A DNA stretch of 64,000 nt, from the NCBI GenBank assembly GCA_017893485.1, contig CM030366.1:53164565-53228564 (forward strand), read 5' to 3'. Origin of the DNA: Hemerocallis citrina (taxonomy: Eukaryota > Streptophyta > Magnoliopsida > Asparagales > Asphodelaceae). Shown here in pieces: positions 1-12,340 of this stretch. Both the position numbers and the translations under genes were made by a program. The notes under the pieces are model-generated. The model searched no databases and was not told the DNA's origin. It was given only the letters and a program-made list of their open reading frames with translations. Position 1 is the stretch's first letter. Each line of letters opens with the position of its first letter.

Positions 1-846
1 CTTGCAAGAATTTCAATAAAAACTTGAATTTGATACAAGACTGAATTCAGGAGGAAAATGGCTTGCCTTATGGATCATTAATTCGAATACAAAAGAATAA
101 CGGGATGAGAATCCCGGAGCAACGAACCCACGAAGAATCACATGCACACTATGTGCACAAGAACCCAAAGCAAAGAGAAACAACAACGGCAGTAATGGTG
201 AAGGTGTCTCAATATGGCATCAACCGGCGGCTGCTGGCATCGTCGTCGAGGGCGATCGACAACTAGAGGTCGTCGGGGCGTCGGGTTGCTACTGTCGTTG
301 AGGGAAACAGAGGGACAGTCGAGGGGGTTTTTGAGTCTGGGCATTAACGGGGAGGGAAAGCAGCCAAGGGGGCGTCGACTGGCTATGGCTGTGACGGCTC
401 GACAGGAGGAGCACCGGAGATGGGGAGGTCGACGAGGGAGTATGGCTGACGGCAGAAATAGGAGATAGGAGAGAGAGATGACGGCTATAGGTTCTTAAGA
501 TTGTGTTTGTAGGGTTTGTATTAGGGTTGTATTTATAGAGTGCAATTAGGTTGTTGGGTTAATGGGGTAGGATCCAATAATAATGGGTTTGGGTCTAGAA
601 ATAATTGCAATTGGGTTATGGGTTCAATAAGAAATGGATTTAAAGACAATAGGGTTCAAATAAAATACTCCCAACAAAATAGAAATAGGATCAACAAGAA
701 GTTAGTTCAACAAGGAGAACAAGATCAATTCATGAACATAATTTAATTAAGATGATCAAGGGAAAAATAAATAAAGTATTTTATTCAAGTGAAAATAAAA
801 TATTACTATGAAGGAAAAAATGAAAAGAACGAAAACGGTAGTTACA
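1..846 (-). mobile_element. D1: partial LTR of long-LTR family F2 (U3 and leader part)
   Basis: The right end reads GTAGTTACA, which matches the LTR terminus of LARD2 and of copy B. Read on the minus strand it begins TGTAACTAC. A TATA box (TATAAATA on minus) lies at 530-537, followed on the minus strand by the GC-rich leader (about 470 down to 180) seen in all F2 copies. Further on is an AAG|GCAAG splice-donor-like site near 66. The left part lies outside the window, so I cannot tell a solo LTR from one end of a full element. The ORFs in the GC-rich part are low-complexity and I do not call them genes. Confidence 0.65.
530..537 (-). promoter_or_regulatory. LTR TATA box of D1
   Basis: The minus strand reads TATAAATA about 310 bp inside the LTR terminus, just before the GC-rich leader. 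The other F2 LTRs have the same arrangement. Confidence 0.55.
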
Positions 847-1639
847 TCGGTGCTGGCATTGAAGGCAGGGCTATCGGTGGAGTTAGAGGAGTTGCGGTGC
901 TACGAGGGTGCAGTGGAGAGGCGAAGGAGAGGGGTGTTGTCGGTTGTGACTGCGGCAGCACTTAGGGTGCAGTGGGGGACGGTCGGTGCAGTGGGTGGTC
1001 GGTGAGAGGGAAGACAGCAGTGATGGCAGTTGCGGTGTGCTGGTTGGCGACGCGTGCGATGGTGGGAGCAGCAAGCGGCGAGGAGCTTCGGACGAAGGAG
1101 GAGCACGGGCATTCGGGGTTGTTGACGATGATGGTGATGGCAATGAAGGCTGGCGTTGGCGTAAGGCTACAATGGCAAAAGGCAGTGACAAGGAGGTTGG
1201 AGAAGGTGACAAGGCAAGGGGAGCTCGGGTTGGTGGTCGTGCGATGGTGGGGATGAGGCTGAAGATGATCGGAGATGACGATGGTGAGGCAGGTTGTGGA
1301 GGAGGAGCGTCGGGGCTTGGCATCGAGGTGCTATGGTGGCGGGTGCGGCGAACGGGAGGTGTGCTGATGGAGGGCGGCACTGGCAGACGGCGGAGGCAGT
1401 CGAAGATGGTGATGAGAGGGCAATGCAGCGGTCAGGGACTCAGGGATGGGAGGAGAAGGAAGGCAGGTGGTTTCAGTGGTGGTGGGGGTTTGGAGAAGAA
1501 TAGGAGAGGGCTCGGGTTTGTACAGTAGAAGAAGGGAAAGAGGAATGGGGGGTCGGGTGGTTGTGAAGAAGTGATTAGGGGTTAGAGGGATTAGTAGAGA
1601 TTATTAAGGAGGAGGTTAATGAGATAGTGGAAGTAGCGT
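847..1639 (-). mobile_element. D2: F2-family LTR, left segment (GC-rich leader)
   Basis: This GC-rich, low-complexity stretch resembles the transcribed leader of F2 LTRs such as 46,560-47,300. It is cut at 1639/1640 by solo LTR A and resumes at 8428. Its 5' side is cut by D1 or lies outside the window. The long overlapping ORFs on both strands are products of GC-rich repeats of G/T/A codons and show no domain, so I do not annotate a protein here. Confidence 0.5.
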
Positions 1640-4600
1640 TGTAACATCCTGAATTTCTCAAACAATCAACATAAATTTTTCTTTCATTTTTACGTGTTTT
1701 GCACGTGCAAATTTAATATATGTGTATTTTAACTTTAAAAAGTATTCAATCATGAATAAACATTTCTTCTCTTTTTAAATTAAAGCCTATTATTAATCTT
1801 TAGGCCTAATAGTCTAGTTCTAGCTCACTTAAATAAATTAATTATTTTAATTGGAGAGCCCATGGTCTTTAGCCCATCTAATTAGCCGATTAGTTATTTC
1901 TAATAATAATTAATACAACTTGTAGTGTAGACTTGATCAAGAAATACATAAATTAACAATTTAATGTACAAACTAATTTGTAGTATGCATAATGTGACAC
2001 GTGCATTGCACAAGCACGTGGACGAAGTGAGAGAGGGGTGGCCGACCTTGGTCTTGGATGTAGGAGTGATGGAGAGAGTGGAAGAGTGGTTATGTGATCA
2101 TGGGTAGTTCTTCTAACTCCCAAATATATCCTAGCCCTTCATCTAAACTCATCTCAACCCTCCATTTGACTTGAGTTGTGTATAAATACCCCTCCCTTGT
2201 CTTCTTCATTACTTGCATTAGAAAATTTCAAAGAGAAGAGAAAAGAAAAGAAACAAATTGTGAGGAAAAGAAAGAGTTGTGTGAGAAAAAGATTGAGTGG
2301 TTGTGTGTTTGTGTGCTCTTGCAACATTGGAGGCCGGCCAATAGCATCAAGGAGGAAGTCTCGGGGTTTCACACTAGCCAAGAGGAGAAGGCTCAAGTTT
2401 CGTGGCACAAACTAGGAGGAGAAAGGAGCCATTCTTGCGTTCAAGAAGTTTCTTAGAAGTTTCTATTTGTTTCTTCAATAAGGTGGACATTTGTTCCTCA
2501 AACTTATAACATAGATACCATGCTAGGATTTTAAATTGTAAATATATTAGAAACAAGTAGGAAAAATTTGCTTTGTACTTGTTTGAAGGTTAGTAAAATA
2601 AATTGAAATGTGTTAATTAAGGTTTGTTATGATGCTTGGTTAATATATTTGCAAATTAGAATACATATGAATTGATGAAACATGATTATATGAAAAATTG
2701 TGGTTATGAATGAGTTGTAGAATGCAATATGTGAAAAATTGCTCTTATGAATGAATTGTAGAATGCAAAATAATGTCTATGGATTGGGGATAAATTGATT
2801 AGTTGCAATAAGTGTGTTTTAATTGCATTTTATGAGTAATATTATATTCACAAGATTATCATCTATTTTGTCTCTTTGAAACATAAGAAAAAGATTAGTT
2901 TTAGTGAACATAAGACTAATTTAAGAGCTTGATTTTGTTAAAGAATGAAGAAAAAAAAATGTATGAACACATTGTGAATGAAAGGGGAATATGTTGATAA
3001 AAGATTCATCCAAAAAGAAATTCTTTCTATGTCGAAAATGTATTCATGATCCACTTTTTCAAAGAACTAAAGAGAAATGGTTTATTATGTGTTCAAAAAA
3101 TGAGATTTGGACAATCTAAGAAAATATAAATAACTGTTTTTCAAAGAAATAATATTCTGGGAAAGATCTAGATTTTTATAAGTACAAATTAATTGAGAAA
3201 AATCAAGTTTACTAAGAGAAGAACTAGATTCAGTGCAGTTTATACAAAAAGTATTTAATCGAGTTCTATACCGGTTAGTCACTCAAGACCTACTGGTCTT
3301 CGGGTGCGTTTTGGGTGCGTTACTGTAGCCGAGCGGAGCTTTTGGTCTGGATTCAAGTCTTGTAAGAGACTCTTTTTTTCTGAAAATTCAATTTTTAAAT
3401 CAAATCCCAGAGCCATACCTTAAATATAATTTAAGTTCTCTATATAACAGTTAGCTACCTTGAACTTACTGGTTCTCAGGTGCGATGTAGGGCGGTTACT
3501 GTTCATCAGTGGGGGGTTTGACCTGGGTTTGAATCCGGCCGTTGGCCACTGTTTTGGGAATTTTGATTTTGTTTCTTCTATTTTGTTTTTTAGTAGTTTT
3601 TAATGTATAAAAAATTTGAGAAAAAATATTAGAATCCTTCTAAAAAACTTAGACTTCATGAAAATTATTTCTACAATATTTGACTTATTATAAGGGGAAC
3701 TAGAAATAATTTTTTAGAAGAAGAAATGGATAAACTTTCTTAGAATGTGATTTTGATAAATTAAAGAAAACAAGTATTTTTGAATGTAAAGAATTTTGGG
3801 GGTAAAGATTTAGAATGAAATTTTGACATGGGAAAATTGAGCAAGATTAAATATGAGATTGTTGTTTAAATTATGCAAATGTGCATGAAAAATGAAGTAA
3901 AAGAAACATGATAAAATATGGAATTTGTGAATATGAATACACTCATTTAATGAACATGAAAGGAGAATTGAGACTAAAGTTTTAGTTAAGTCCTTACATC
4001 GGCATGAATGAAGTTTTGAAAGAGAAATGTGATGTAAAAAGACCAAGATTGGGTTGTAGTTAACAAGTGATATCTACCACCGATGTAGAGGTAACTCTAA
4101 TTCTAGAGTGTAAATTTTACTCATGCTTCAATTATCTAAGGATTGGACACATAGTGAAGATGTGATGAAAGTAAGAGAAAAATGCAAGTATGAGTGCCTC
4201 GGTTCTATGGTGTGAGAGTGCTCACAGGATGTCTATATGATGCGTCATGTCAGGGCGTGGATACTTCTCCAGGATATCCGGGCCGTGGCAAAGCCTGTGG
4301 GGTGCTTGGTGACTACGTAGTGCCATTGAACCATGGCGGAGGTGAATTGTCCATAGGATGTCTGCATGATGCGTCATGTCATGACGTGGGATTCTCTTAA
4401 GGATGTCTGGATATGGGCTCGTAACTCATAGAACACCTAGGATACTTACTGTAGTTACCGTAGTAGTTTAACTCATAGCGAGGGAATCAACCCTACAAGA
4501 TGAAGAACGATTAAGGGCTTGCCCTCGGACCTATGTAGTATATGATGCAAAGAATCCGAACAAGTGTGCATTAGTGTCATTAAATATAAATAACCGCATT

Positions 4601-4884
4601 AAGGAATAAGTGCACTTTCACACACAAAATCAATAAGATAGTCCCCCTTAATTTTGTTTGTGACAAGTGTGTGCTTTCTAAGTAGGAGAAATTGATGTAT
4701 TATATTCTAGCGTCAGTTGTTTGCAACTAAAGAATGAATGCTGCTTAGAGAAATGTTTAAGTTGTTATTTAAATCATGTATCATGTTGTAATTTATAATT
4801 CCGCTGCATTAATGTAATCATTGTTGTATAAAACTTTTTAATTCCTTGTAAAATTATACGAAGTGAAGTGTAAAGATCCTGTAG
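1640..4884 (+). mobile_element. A: solo LTR of family F1 (same family as LARD1), left segment
   Basis: It starts TGTAACATCCTG and follows the LARD1 LTR in order. The TATA box is at 2181-2188, a CTTCAATAAG|GTGG site lies near 2474-2487, the segment starting CTTGCCCTCGGACCTATGTA is at about 4515, and the CCTTGTAAAATTATACGAAG segment is near the end. At 4884/4885 it is split by LTR B, and its last 40 bp lie at 8388-8427. The flanks AGCGT (1635-1639) and AACGT (8428-8432) match at 4 of 5 positions, as expected for an old TSD. No internal region is present, so this is a solo LTR left by LTR-LTR recombination. Confidence 0.8.
2181..2188 (+). promoter_or_regulatory. LTR TATA box of A
   Basis: TATAAATA lies about 540 bp inside the LTR, at the same relative place as TATAAATA in the two LARD1 LTRs. 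Confidence 0.55.
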
Positions 4885-5429
4885 TGTCATGCCCCAATTT
4901 TCAAAAAGAATACAGAATACAGATACGCGACAAAAGCCCAGCGAATGATTTTCATCATCCATAAGCTATTCAAAAATCTATACAACATTCACAAGAATAA
5001 TCAGAGTCAGAAACAAAAGAATCAACCAACATGCACATATGAACCAAATACCGATAAGAATACTTGAAACCAAAATGTATTAATCTCAAATAGTCATGTT
5101 CTGAATAAGTCAAAATCCTGGGTCACGTTACTCAAATACAAGAATCAATCCAAGTATAAGATGCAATTGTTCAAAACAAGGAACAAGAGTAATAATAGCA
5201 AAATCCAGCACTAATACTTCATATCACCAATACCATCTGGAACCTGTTCTCCATAATCTGCAATTTAGCAATTGCAGAAATAGGAAAAAGAAAACTAGTA
5301 CCCGTCAATCGCAAGCTACGGGCCGATTGTAATGCAGGATACAAGTAAATGGGAAAACTAACTAATAACATGGAATAAGTATGATAACAAAATAGAATAC
5401 TAGCATGGTAAGGTGAACAAGTACAAGTA

Positions 5430-5925
5430 GCATATATCAAGAGTCAAGTAAACAAGTATCAAGTATCAAGTGTCATGTAAACAAGTATCGAGTGTCACGA
5501 ATCAAGTGTCACGAATCAAGTATCACGAAATCAAGTATCATGAAATCAAGTAATAAGTAACCAAGCGTCAAGTAGTCAAGTACAAGTATCAAGTAGCAAG
5601 AATCAAGTAATCATGTTCAAGTAATCAAGTATCCAGTGTCAAGTAATCATATCTTGTATTATTACTATCTAGGTAACACTTCATGTGTCATCCTTTTATC
5701 ACATGGTTGCTACAGTCAACACAATTTCATTTTAGATTTCATAGTGGACCATATAGGATAGTGTACTCAGGGACAAGCCTCAAGAATCAAGTATCAAGTA
5801 TCAAGCCTCAAGTAAAATATCAAGCCTCAAGTGAAATATCAAGCCTCAAGTAGTGAAATATCAAGCCTCAAGTAACCAAGTATCAAGCCAAATCTTAAGT
5901 ATCAAGCCAAGTCTCACATAGAATC
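5430..5925. repeat. Degenerate short tandem repeats (ATCAAGT-type) in LTR B
   Basis: Many imperfect copies of a roughly 7-15 bp unit related to AATCAAGTATCAAG and CAAGCCTCAAGT lie in two blocks on both sides of the conserved TACTATCTAGGTA segment. LARD2 and C hold different repeats at the same places. Confidence 0.7.
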
Positions 5926-7899
5926 AACAGATTTTCTTCCGAGTACACGTTTCTGAATTATCCACTATTAGATCTGTCCCTTTAAAATCCCGGCTTGGTT
6001 AATTTATTATTAATGTCAAACAAATATGTATGTGTGTGTCACGAAACAAGCAAGTATATCATGGTATGATCAAGTAAAAAGTTCAAGTTGCAAGATAAAT
6101 AAGTACAGGTGCAAGCTAATTCATATAGGAATAAAATAACCAAATTTCAAGTTCAGGACAGCAATAGCATACTGTAGTAAAACAGTGATTTCCGGTGTTA
6201 CAAAAATGCAAATCAGAATCCGTCAAAAGATATTGAAAATAGACTTCCAACCAAATCCAGCGAATATAAATAAGTCACATAGTACTTTACAAAATCAAGT
6301 CTCAAAACTGATTTGAATCCAGAAAATACGTTCAACCAGAAATCTGTAAATCAAATTCAAAGTCAAGAAAACAGCATCAAAACACCTCAAATAAATCCAG
6401 GAAAAATCTGGGGTATTCCCCTATATGTCTAGTCTTAGAATATAAAGTTTAAAATTTTTCCAGAAAGATTAGTTTAGCCAACAAAAATGAGAAAACATCA
6501 AGAAACGATAGTTTGGCAAATCTGGAATTCACAACACTGCTGTACGAAAACTGTAATGTCTCGCAAACCGTGAAACAAAAGCCAAATCCGCCAAAGGGAG
6601 ATGAAAATAGACAAAATAAGATAGATTTCATATTTCATAAATAATTTCCATACAGGAAAAGGAATCAGAGTGAACAAGTCTTTACAGAACAGCGAGCAAA
6701 ATCTAGCAAGTATAGTTGCTATAAACAAGCATGAAACGATATATAAAACTCATCAATAAAATTCACCAAAATTCTGGGTAATCCCTAATAAAGTGTAAAA
6801 ATACTGACCAAAATTTCAGATCAAAATAATATGCTTAGCACTAGTATCAAAATAGTTTAGTCATCGAAATCATCAAGAAACGAAATCTGGAAATGAAATA
6901 CACATCTGTAGTAAAACAATCATATCTCACACATACGAAAACGAAATCGATCAAGATCACAGAGTTTGGAAAGAAGACGGGTTTCTCTAAAAATCATGTT
7001 GAATACTAAAATTAAGATACTGAACTTAATATGGTCTAAAATACCAATCAAAACTGATCACTAACAGAATACAGATTTTTCTTTAACAACAAAACCAACA
7101 TAAATCATACGAAACTTGTTCCTATCACAATCAAACATGTTATAGAGTCTACTAAGTGTCCAAACAATATGAAATAGGGTATATAGCATGTCCACAACAA
7201 GTATATTACATAGATCCAAACAATCACACGAATTTTCACAAATAACTCACATATATGATCACATCAAGAACGGTCAAAACCTAGGTTATTTCATATCAAA
7301 TTTGTGTCGTGTGTCAACTATGGTCAATAGCACTATAGAGACAATACTCATCAAACATACATCACACACGAATTGTCTCTAGAATCCAACTACACTACAT
7401 GCGGTATTTATGACTTGTATCATACAAAAGAATTTGAGTACAAGTTACTTGCCTTAACCGAAGACGAAACGAACACCAAGAATAACGGGAACGGATTCCC
7501 GGAAAACCTACAAAAACCCACGAACGAAAATCCACGAGCCAAACGATCGCGCGATCACACGTGTAAAACTCCAATATGTGCAAAACTCACGAGCGAGAGG
7601 GAGAGCGATCAAGAGGGGCATCGGCTGGCTTTGCAGGCTGGCGCTCCGGTGGTTGCTAGTGGCAGACAGACGGCAGGACGGGGACGGGAGAGAGAGGAAT
7701 TGAGTGCTTGGTGCTATAGGTGTTGCGGCTACGGTGGTCAACAATGGTAGGGGATCGGGATTGGGGTAAGGCCAGGCCGAAGGTGGAGGGGCATCGGCTA
7801 GGTGCAGGTCGGTGGTGTCGGGTAGTTGGGCAGCGCAAATAGGGAAGAGGAGAGAGATGGGGGTCGGGATGTAGTAGGTTAGGGTTAGGGTTTCGTAGA

Positions 7900-7900
<1 letters not shown>

Positions 7901-7968
<68 letters not shown>
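7901..7968. repeat. (TA)34 microsatellite in LTR B
   Basis: An uninterrupted TA run lies at the promoter position of the LTR. It replaces the compact TATA box found in the sister copies. Confidence 0.95.
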
Positions 7969-7972
<4 letters not shown>

Positions 7973-8387
7973 TTAGTTGTGGGTTAATGGGTATTGTGTT
8001 AATGGGTGTTAGGAGTTATAATTGGAGATAGGTTTAATATGATTTGTATTGGATATCAAGTAGGATTGTGGCTAATTTGACTTTGGTAGTCAATTAGGGA
8101 TCAAGAACCATGGGATTAGTAATAGGATAAGCAACCAAACACCACGAGCACCCAAGGACAAAATAAAGGAGACAAGAACCAAATAAAGAGCGAAATAATA
8201 GCAACGATCAAGAACAAATTAAGGGACAAAGAAATCAATCACAAGAAGATCAAAAATGAGAAAAGAATATATATTGAAAAACAACTCCAATAAACGGTCT
8301 AGAAAAAATACACGAAAGTACAAAATACTCAAGAAAAAGAAAAATACATCAAAAATACGAAAAACGAAAAATAGGGGTTACATGTAG

Positions 8388-8427
8388 AACTTTGAATTCA
8401 GTCTTATTTGGAATTCGGGGTGTTACA
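8388..8427 (+). mobile_element. A: right-end segment of solo LTR A
   Basis: These 40 bp end in CGGGGTGTTACA and match the terminal 40 bp of the LARD1 LTR. They follow the right TSD copy of B and so complete solo LTR A. Confidence 0.8.
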
Positions 8428-8863
8428 AACGTAAAAGGAGATTATGGAGATATTGGACAGATTGAGCGGATTGTGCAGTTGATTATATTAGGCTAGCATG
8501 TGGCGCTTGGGTTTCGGGCTTAGATTGGGCTTCAAATAAATCAAAATAATAATATATATCGGATGAGTTAAAATAGGAACTGGTTTGGCTTAAATGATTA
8601 AACAAATCATAGAATGGGTAACTTATAGGTTACACATATTAATAATAATCCAAAAATAAAATTATAGAATGAAATAAGATTTTCGTTAAAAATATATAAT
8701 CACTAGAAAGTAGCTACAAAATAATTGATGTTTAGAAATGACTTTAATAGAAGATCCAAAGTTAATTCTAAAACAAAATGAATTTAACAGCAGAAGAAAA
8801 ATTATAAAGAATCGAAATACAAGAAATACATGGAAGACATGTATAAGCGGAAATGGGGTTACA
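8428..8863 (-). mobile_element. D2: F2-family LTR, right segment (U3)
   Basis: It resumes D2 after solo LTR A, including the A TSD AACGT. It ends in GGGGTTACA, like B. On the minus strand this is the first part of the LTR. Immediately to its right is ATGAA, the left TSD of LTR C. Confidence 0.55.
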
Positions 8864-9156
8864 ATGAATGTAACCCATATTGCTCATATTTGTATTTTTA
8901 ATTATTTTTAATAAAATTCTTGATTATTTATTTTATTTTTAGTTGTATTTAATTTCTTTTCATTGTATGGTGCATTGTTCTTCTCTCTCTTGTGATTCAT
9001 TTTGCATTGATTCAACTTTTTATTCCCATTTATTTGGCCTACCATTTGTTCTTGATCTTGTCCATTGTTTAAACCTATTTCATGGCCTAATTGTCTCTTA
9101 TTGGATTCTTTTTACCCTATTGGATACTACCCAGTTCACCCAAGCCCATATTGTCT

Positions 9157-9166
9157 CTATTTAAAC
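9157..9166 (+). promoter_or_regulatory. LTR TATA box of C
   Basis: CTATTTAAAC lies upstream of an AACCCTAA and CT-rich leader. LARD2 has the same CTATTTAAAC on its sense strand at 47,360-47,369 and 52,921-52,930. Confidence 0.6.
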
Positions 9167-9224
9167 ACCCTAATTGAACCATAACCCTAATTACCAAACC
9201 CTAACTCTACTTCTCTCTCTCTTA

Positions 9225-9227
9225 GCC

Positions 9228-9299
<72 letters not shown>
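9225..9299. repeat. (CT)n microsatellite in the leader of LTR C
   Basis: A nearly pure CT run just downstream of the TATA box. It reads as serine-leucine repeats in one frame and arginine-glutamate repeats on the other strand, so ORFs across it are artefacts. Confidence 0.95.
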
Positions 9300-9304
<5 letters not shown>

Positions 9305-11319
9305 ATTCTCTCCCGATCCCGACCTAGCCCCCGAACTCCTTCTCCATCGTCGTCTCTAATCGCCGGTGACATAACCGCCCGACCCTGCACTCCCTTTCCT
9401 CCTCTTCCTCTTGCTATGGTCGCGACCCAACCCAAGCCGAGACCCCTTCTCATCCTGTCGTCGTCCTATTTGAGCGCCGCCGCGACCCCCAGTCATCGCT
9501 CGCCCGCCCTACCGCGCCGTCATCGCCACTCAGGTCGACGCCGTCGCCATCTCCTGTTGCTGCCGCCACTCTTGCTGTTGCGGGCTGCTGTCTCTTTGTG
9601 GTTGTGTTTGTGCACATACTTGTGTGCACGTGTTTCGTTGGCTTGGAGTTCTCGTATCTAGTCCCTCGTTCATTGTGTTTGTTGTTCGGAATCCGTTCCC
9701 ATTATTCTATTCTTCGTTTTTGTCGTCTTCATAACCAGGCAAGTAGCTTGTATGTGTTCTTTTTGTCATAAAAGTTAATACCGTAAGTAATCTACTATGA
9801 AAATATTTGTACTCTCATGATGATCCATATTTGTTAGTTTAACCGTTGACATCAACTCTTGATCATGAGTAGTACAATAATTGACACCTGTTGCATGAAA
9901 ACAATTAGATTAGTGGACATCTTGACTGTATGTTGTTTGTGACACACCGTATATTGTAAATGACTGTTGCATAGATATTTGTTGGATGTATTATCTCATT
10001 ATGGACTATTTGATTCACATACCATGCTGATTTGAGTAACCCACATAAACCATATTTTGTATGACATCTAGATTGGACCGTTTGTAGTTAAGTTGTTTGA
10101 TAAAATGTCGAAGAGAACTTGTGTTTACTGCTGCCCTATTTGGTACAGTAATTTCGACCCTGTTAATATCAGTAAAATAAATAAGTTTGTGAACATGATT
10201 TATAGCCTTTGTTTTCTAGTTTTCAGAACTTTCTATGGATCTGAATTCCGATTTTTGATGCATGAGTTATTGCCGTTTTACTGCAGTCATATCGTATATT
10301 CCAGATTCTGAACTATATGTATTCTATATGAAATATTATTTTAAAAAACTGATGTTAAAAGTAGACTTTGAACTATATATTTTGCTGAGTATGTTTAGAT
10401 ATGACTGGGAACAATTCCTAATTTTTGTGGAATTAATTAATGACTTTTGTATCTCATTTTATGCTTTTCAAACAAATCGAAGTATTCCAAACTGCATGCT
10501 GTTCAGTAAAGAATTATGTTTTCAACCTGATTCTATTCGATTTTGATGAAAACTTGTGAATATAAATTGTATCCTTATTTGTCTATTTTATCACTCTTTT
10601 GACGGATCTGGATTTAAAATTATACTTTATGAATTATCTTTGTTTTGGTACTGCTGTGTCTGAACTTTCAGAATTGAGATTTTGTTTCATTACTCTGTTT
10701 TTCCAATTTTGTTGACTATACTATCTATAATATAAATTCATGATATTTATATTTTGAAAGTAGATATGTTAAGAAATCTTCCAAATTTTTCTCAGATTTA
10801 ATTATGATGATTTTGAACTCTTTCCATGCCTATAAACAAAATTTTGCATTTTCTGGCTGAACACGATTTCTGTATTAAACATTGTTTTCGACCCAATTTC
10901 TGTGGTTGATATGCGACTTATATATATGTTCTGGAATTGTCAGAAAGTCTAGTTTCTAGATTTTCTGATGGATCTGGATTTACTATTCTGTAGCAACGGA
11001 AATCTCATATTTGGTACAGTGGTGCCTTACTGTCCATAACTAAAAATTTCGTTGTTTTGACTATTATGAGTTATTATTATCAACCGTTGTAATCACTATT
11101 TCATCTTAGACTTATTTTTTGTTCTTGCTATGTCTTTAGCCTGTTTGTATTCATTCACATATATTTATTAATAACAAAAGAAATCAAGCTGGGGTTTTTA
11201 AGGGAAAAGATCGAGTAGTGGACAATATAGAAATACATATTCAGAAGGGACTCGTTTTCCCACTATTTACTGTGGTACCTACTGTTTATCTCTGGATGCA
11301 TGAGGGCATGATCCAAGAC

Positions 11320-11660
11320 ACCATTACTGTTTGTTATTACTGTTACTATTACTGTTTGTCTGAATATATTGCCCTATAGAAGTTTCACTACAAAATATTA
11401 AAACGAAACTGTTTGCTGTAGCAACCATGTGGTAAAATCTGGGATGCATGAAGTGCTACCTAGTTAGTAATGAACATTAGACATAAGAATAATTGTTTAC
11501 ACTGTCATATCCTGTTACGGTTACTATGAATCTTTACTGTTACTGTTGATTATTGCTACCGTTGACACACTGTTACTGTTGATCCTTACTGTTACTGTTA
11601 TGCTTCTTCTGTTATCATCACACTGTTTACTGTCATCTGTAGACTGTTATATTTACTGCT
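11320..11660. repeat. Imperfect TTACTGTTACTGTTG repeats in LTR C
   Basis: About ten imperfect copies of a short TACTGTT unit occupy the LTR region where LARD2 carries its 122-bp array and B its ATCAAGT array. Confidence 0.6.
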
Positions 11661-12162
11661 TTCTCCATGTTAATATTACCTGTTTAGTTTTCCCCCATTT
11701 TCCTACTTGTATTGCTTGCGGCCCAGACTTGCATCTAACGGGCGATGTGTTTTCCTGTTTTCCCTATTTTCCTCGTAATTTCCATATGAGCATGTTTTGC
11801 TGATCAAATGCCTACTGGAGTTGGTGAGCAAAAATTTTGAGCTGCGCAATTGGAATAATTTGCTTAAAATATTTTGATGAACTATTTTATTTCATGAACT
11901 GTATTGAGATTGTATTTGGGCTTATTGTCCTATGATTATTGTTTTGTTTCGGATCTAGAATTTGTTGGAACATTTATTATTGAAGCAATAAATACTGTTG
12001 AGTTATGATTGTTTTTACATGTCTGGTTGGAGTATATTATTATATTTACTGTTATGATGAGTCAAGCAGGTCCGTACAGCTTATGGATGGTGAAAACTAT
12101 CCGCTGAGCTTAGTCACGTACTGTATTCCGTATTCTTTTGGGATGCGGGGTGTCACAATTAA

Positions 12163-12323
12163 GCATGAGTAAACGACCTCCAAACAACTTGATTTTCTAC
12201 ACATACATCCATTGGCATGATAAACATGATGAACAGAGTGGAATTCTATGAGTGTCCCATCAAGTGAGTAATCACTTTGTATGAGAGAAATTTCTTTGTA
12301 AAAATATGATGCTCACTTTTCTC
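12163..12323. other. Unassigned AT-rich spacer
   Basis: This lies between the right TSD of LTR C and a short AT run. I see no ORF and no repeat ends in it. Confidence 0.5.
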
Positions 12324-12340
12324 ATATATATATATATATA

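Larger units (their letters stand above)
4885..8382 (-). mobile_element. B: solo LTR of family F2 inserted in A
   Basis: It begins TGTCATGCCCC and ends GGGGTTACA, matching the termini of the LARD2 LTR. It is flanked by perfect 5-bp direct repeats TGTAG (4880-4884 and 8383-8387). It shares with LARD2 the CCAGCGAATGATTTT segment near the left end and the TACTATCTAGGTA and CATGGTTGCTACAGTCA segments. The transcription sense is minus: from the right end come U3, then a long (TA)n run where the TATA box should lie, then the GC-rich leader (7870 down to 7600), then an AAG|GCAAGT site at about 7451. No internal domain is present. Length is 3498 bp. Confidence 0.88.
8869..12157 (+). mobile_element. 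C: solo LTR of family F2 in plus orientation
   Basis: It begins TGTAACCC and ends GCGGGGTGTCACA, the reverse complement of the LARD2 LTR ends. Flanks ATGAA (8864-8868) and ATTAA (12158-12162) match at 4 of 5 positions. The order is U3, TATA box (9157-9166), an AACCCTAA and CT-rich leader, a GC-rich stretch, then CCAG|GCAAGTAG at 9737/9739 and a long AT-rich remainder. No internal domain follows. The small ORFs at 9174-9661 lie in the CT-rich and GC-rich leader and show no recognisable protein. Confidence 0.85.

Noticed and set aside
883..1528. ORFs of 165 and 180 codons on both strands in a GC-rich stretch
   Set aside because: They overlap each other in several frames, are low-complexity (Pro/Ser or Gly/Arg), have no domain, and sit in the leader of an F2 LTR, where all copies show similar open frames.
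5430..5925. CRISPR-like array of short repeats
   Set aside because: Units are short, degenerate and without spacers of constant length, in plant LTR sequence; they are ordinary LTR microrepeats.
9174..9359. Plus-strand ORF with a long serine-leucine repeat, and a minus-strand arginine-glutamate ORF
   Set aside because: They are translations of a (CT)n microsatellite within LTR C.
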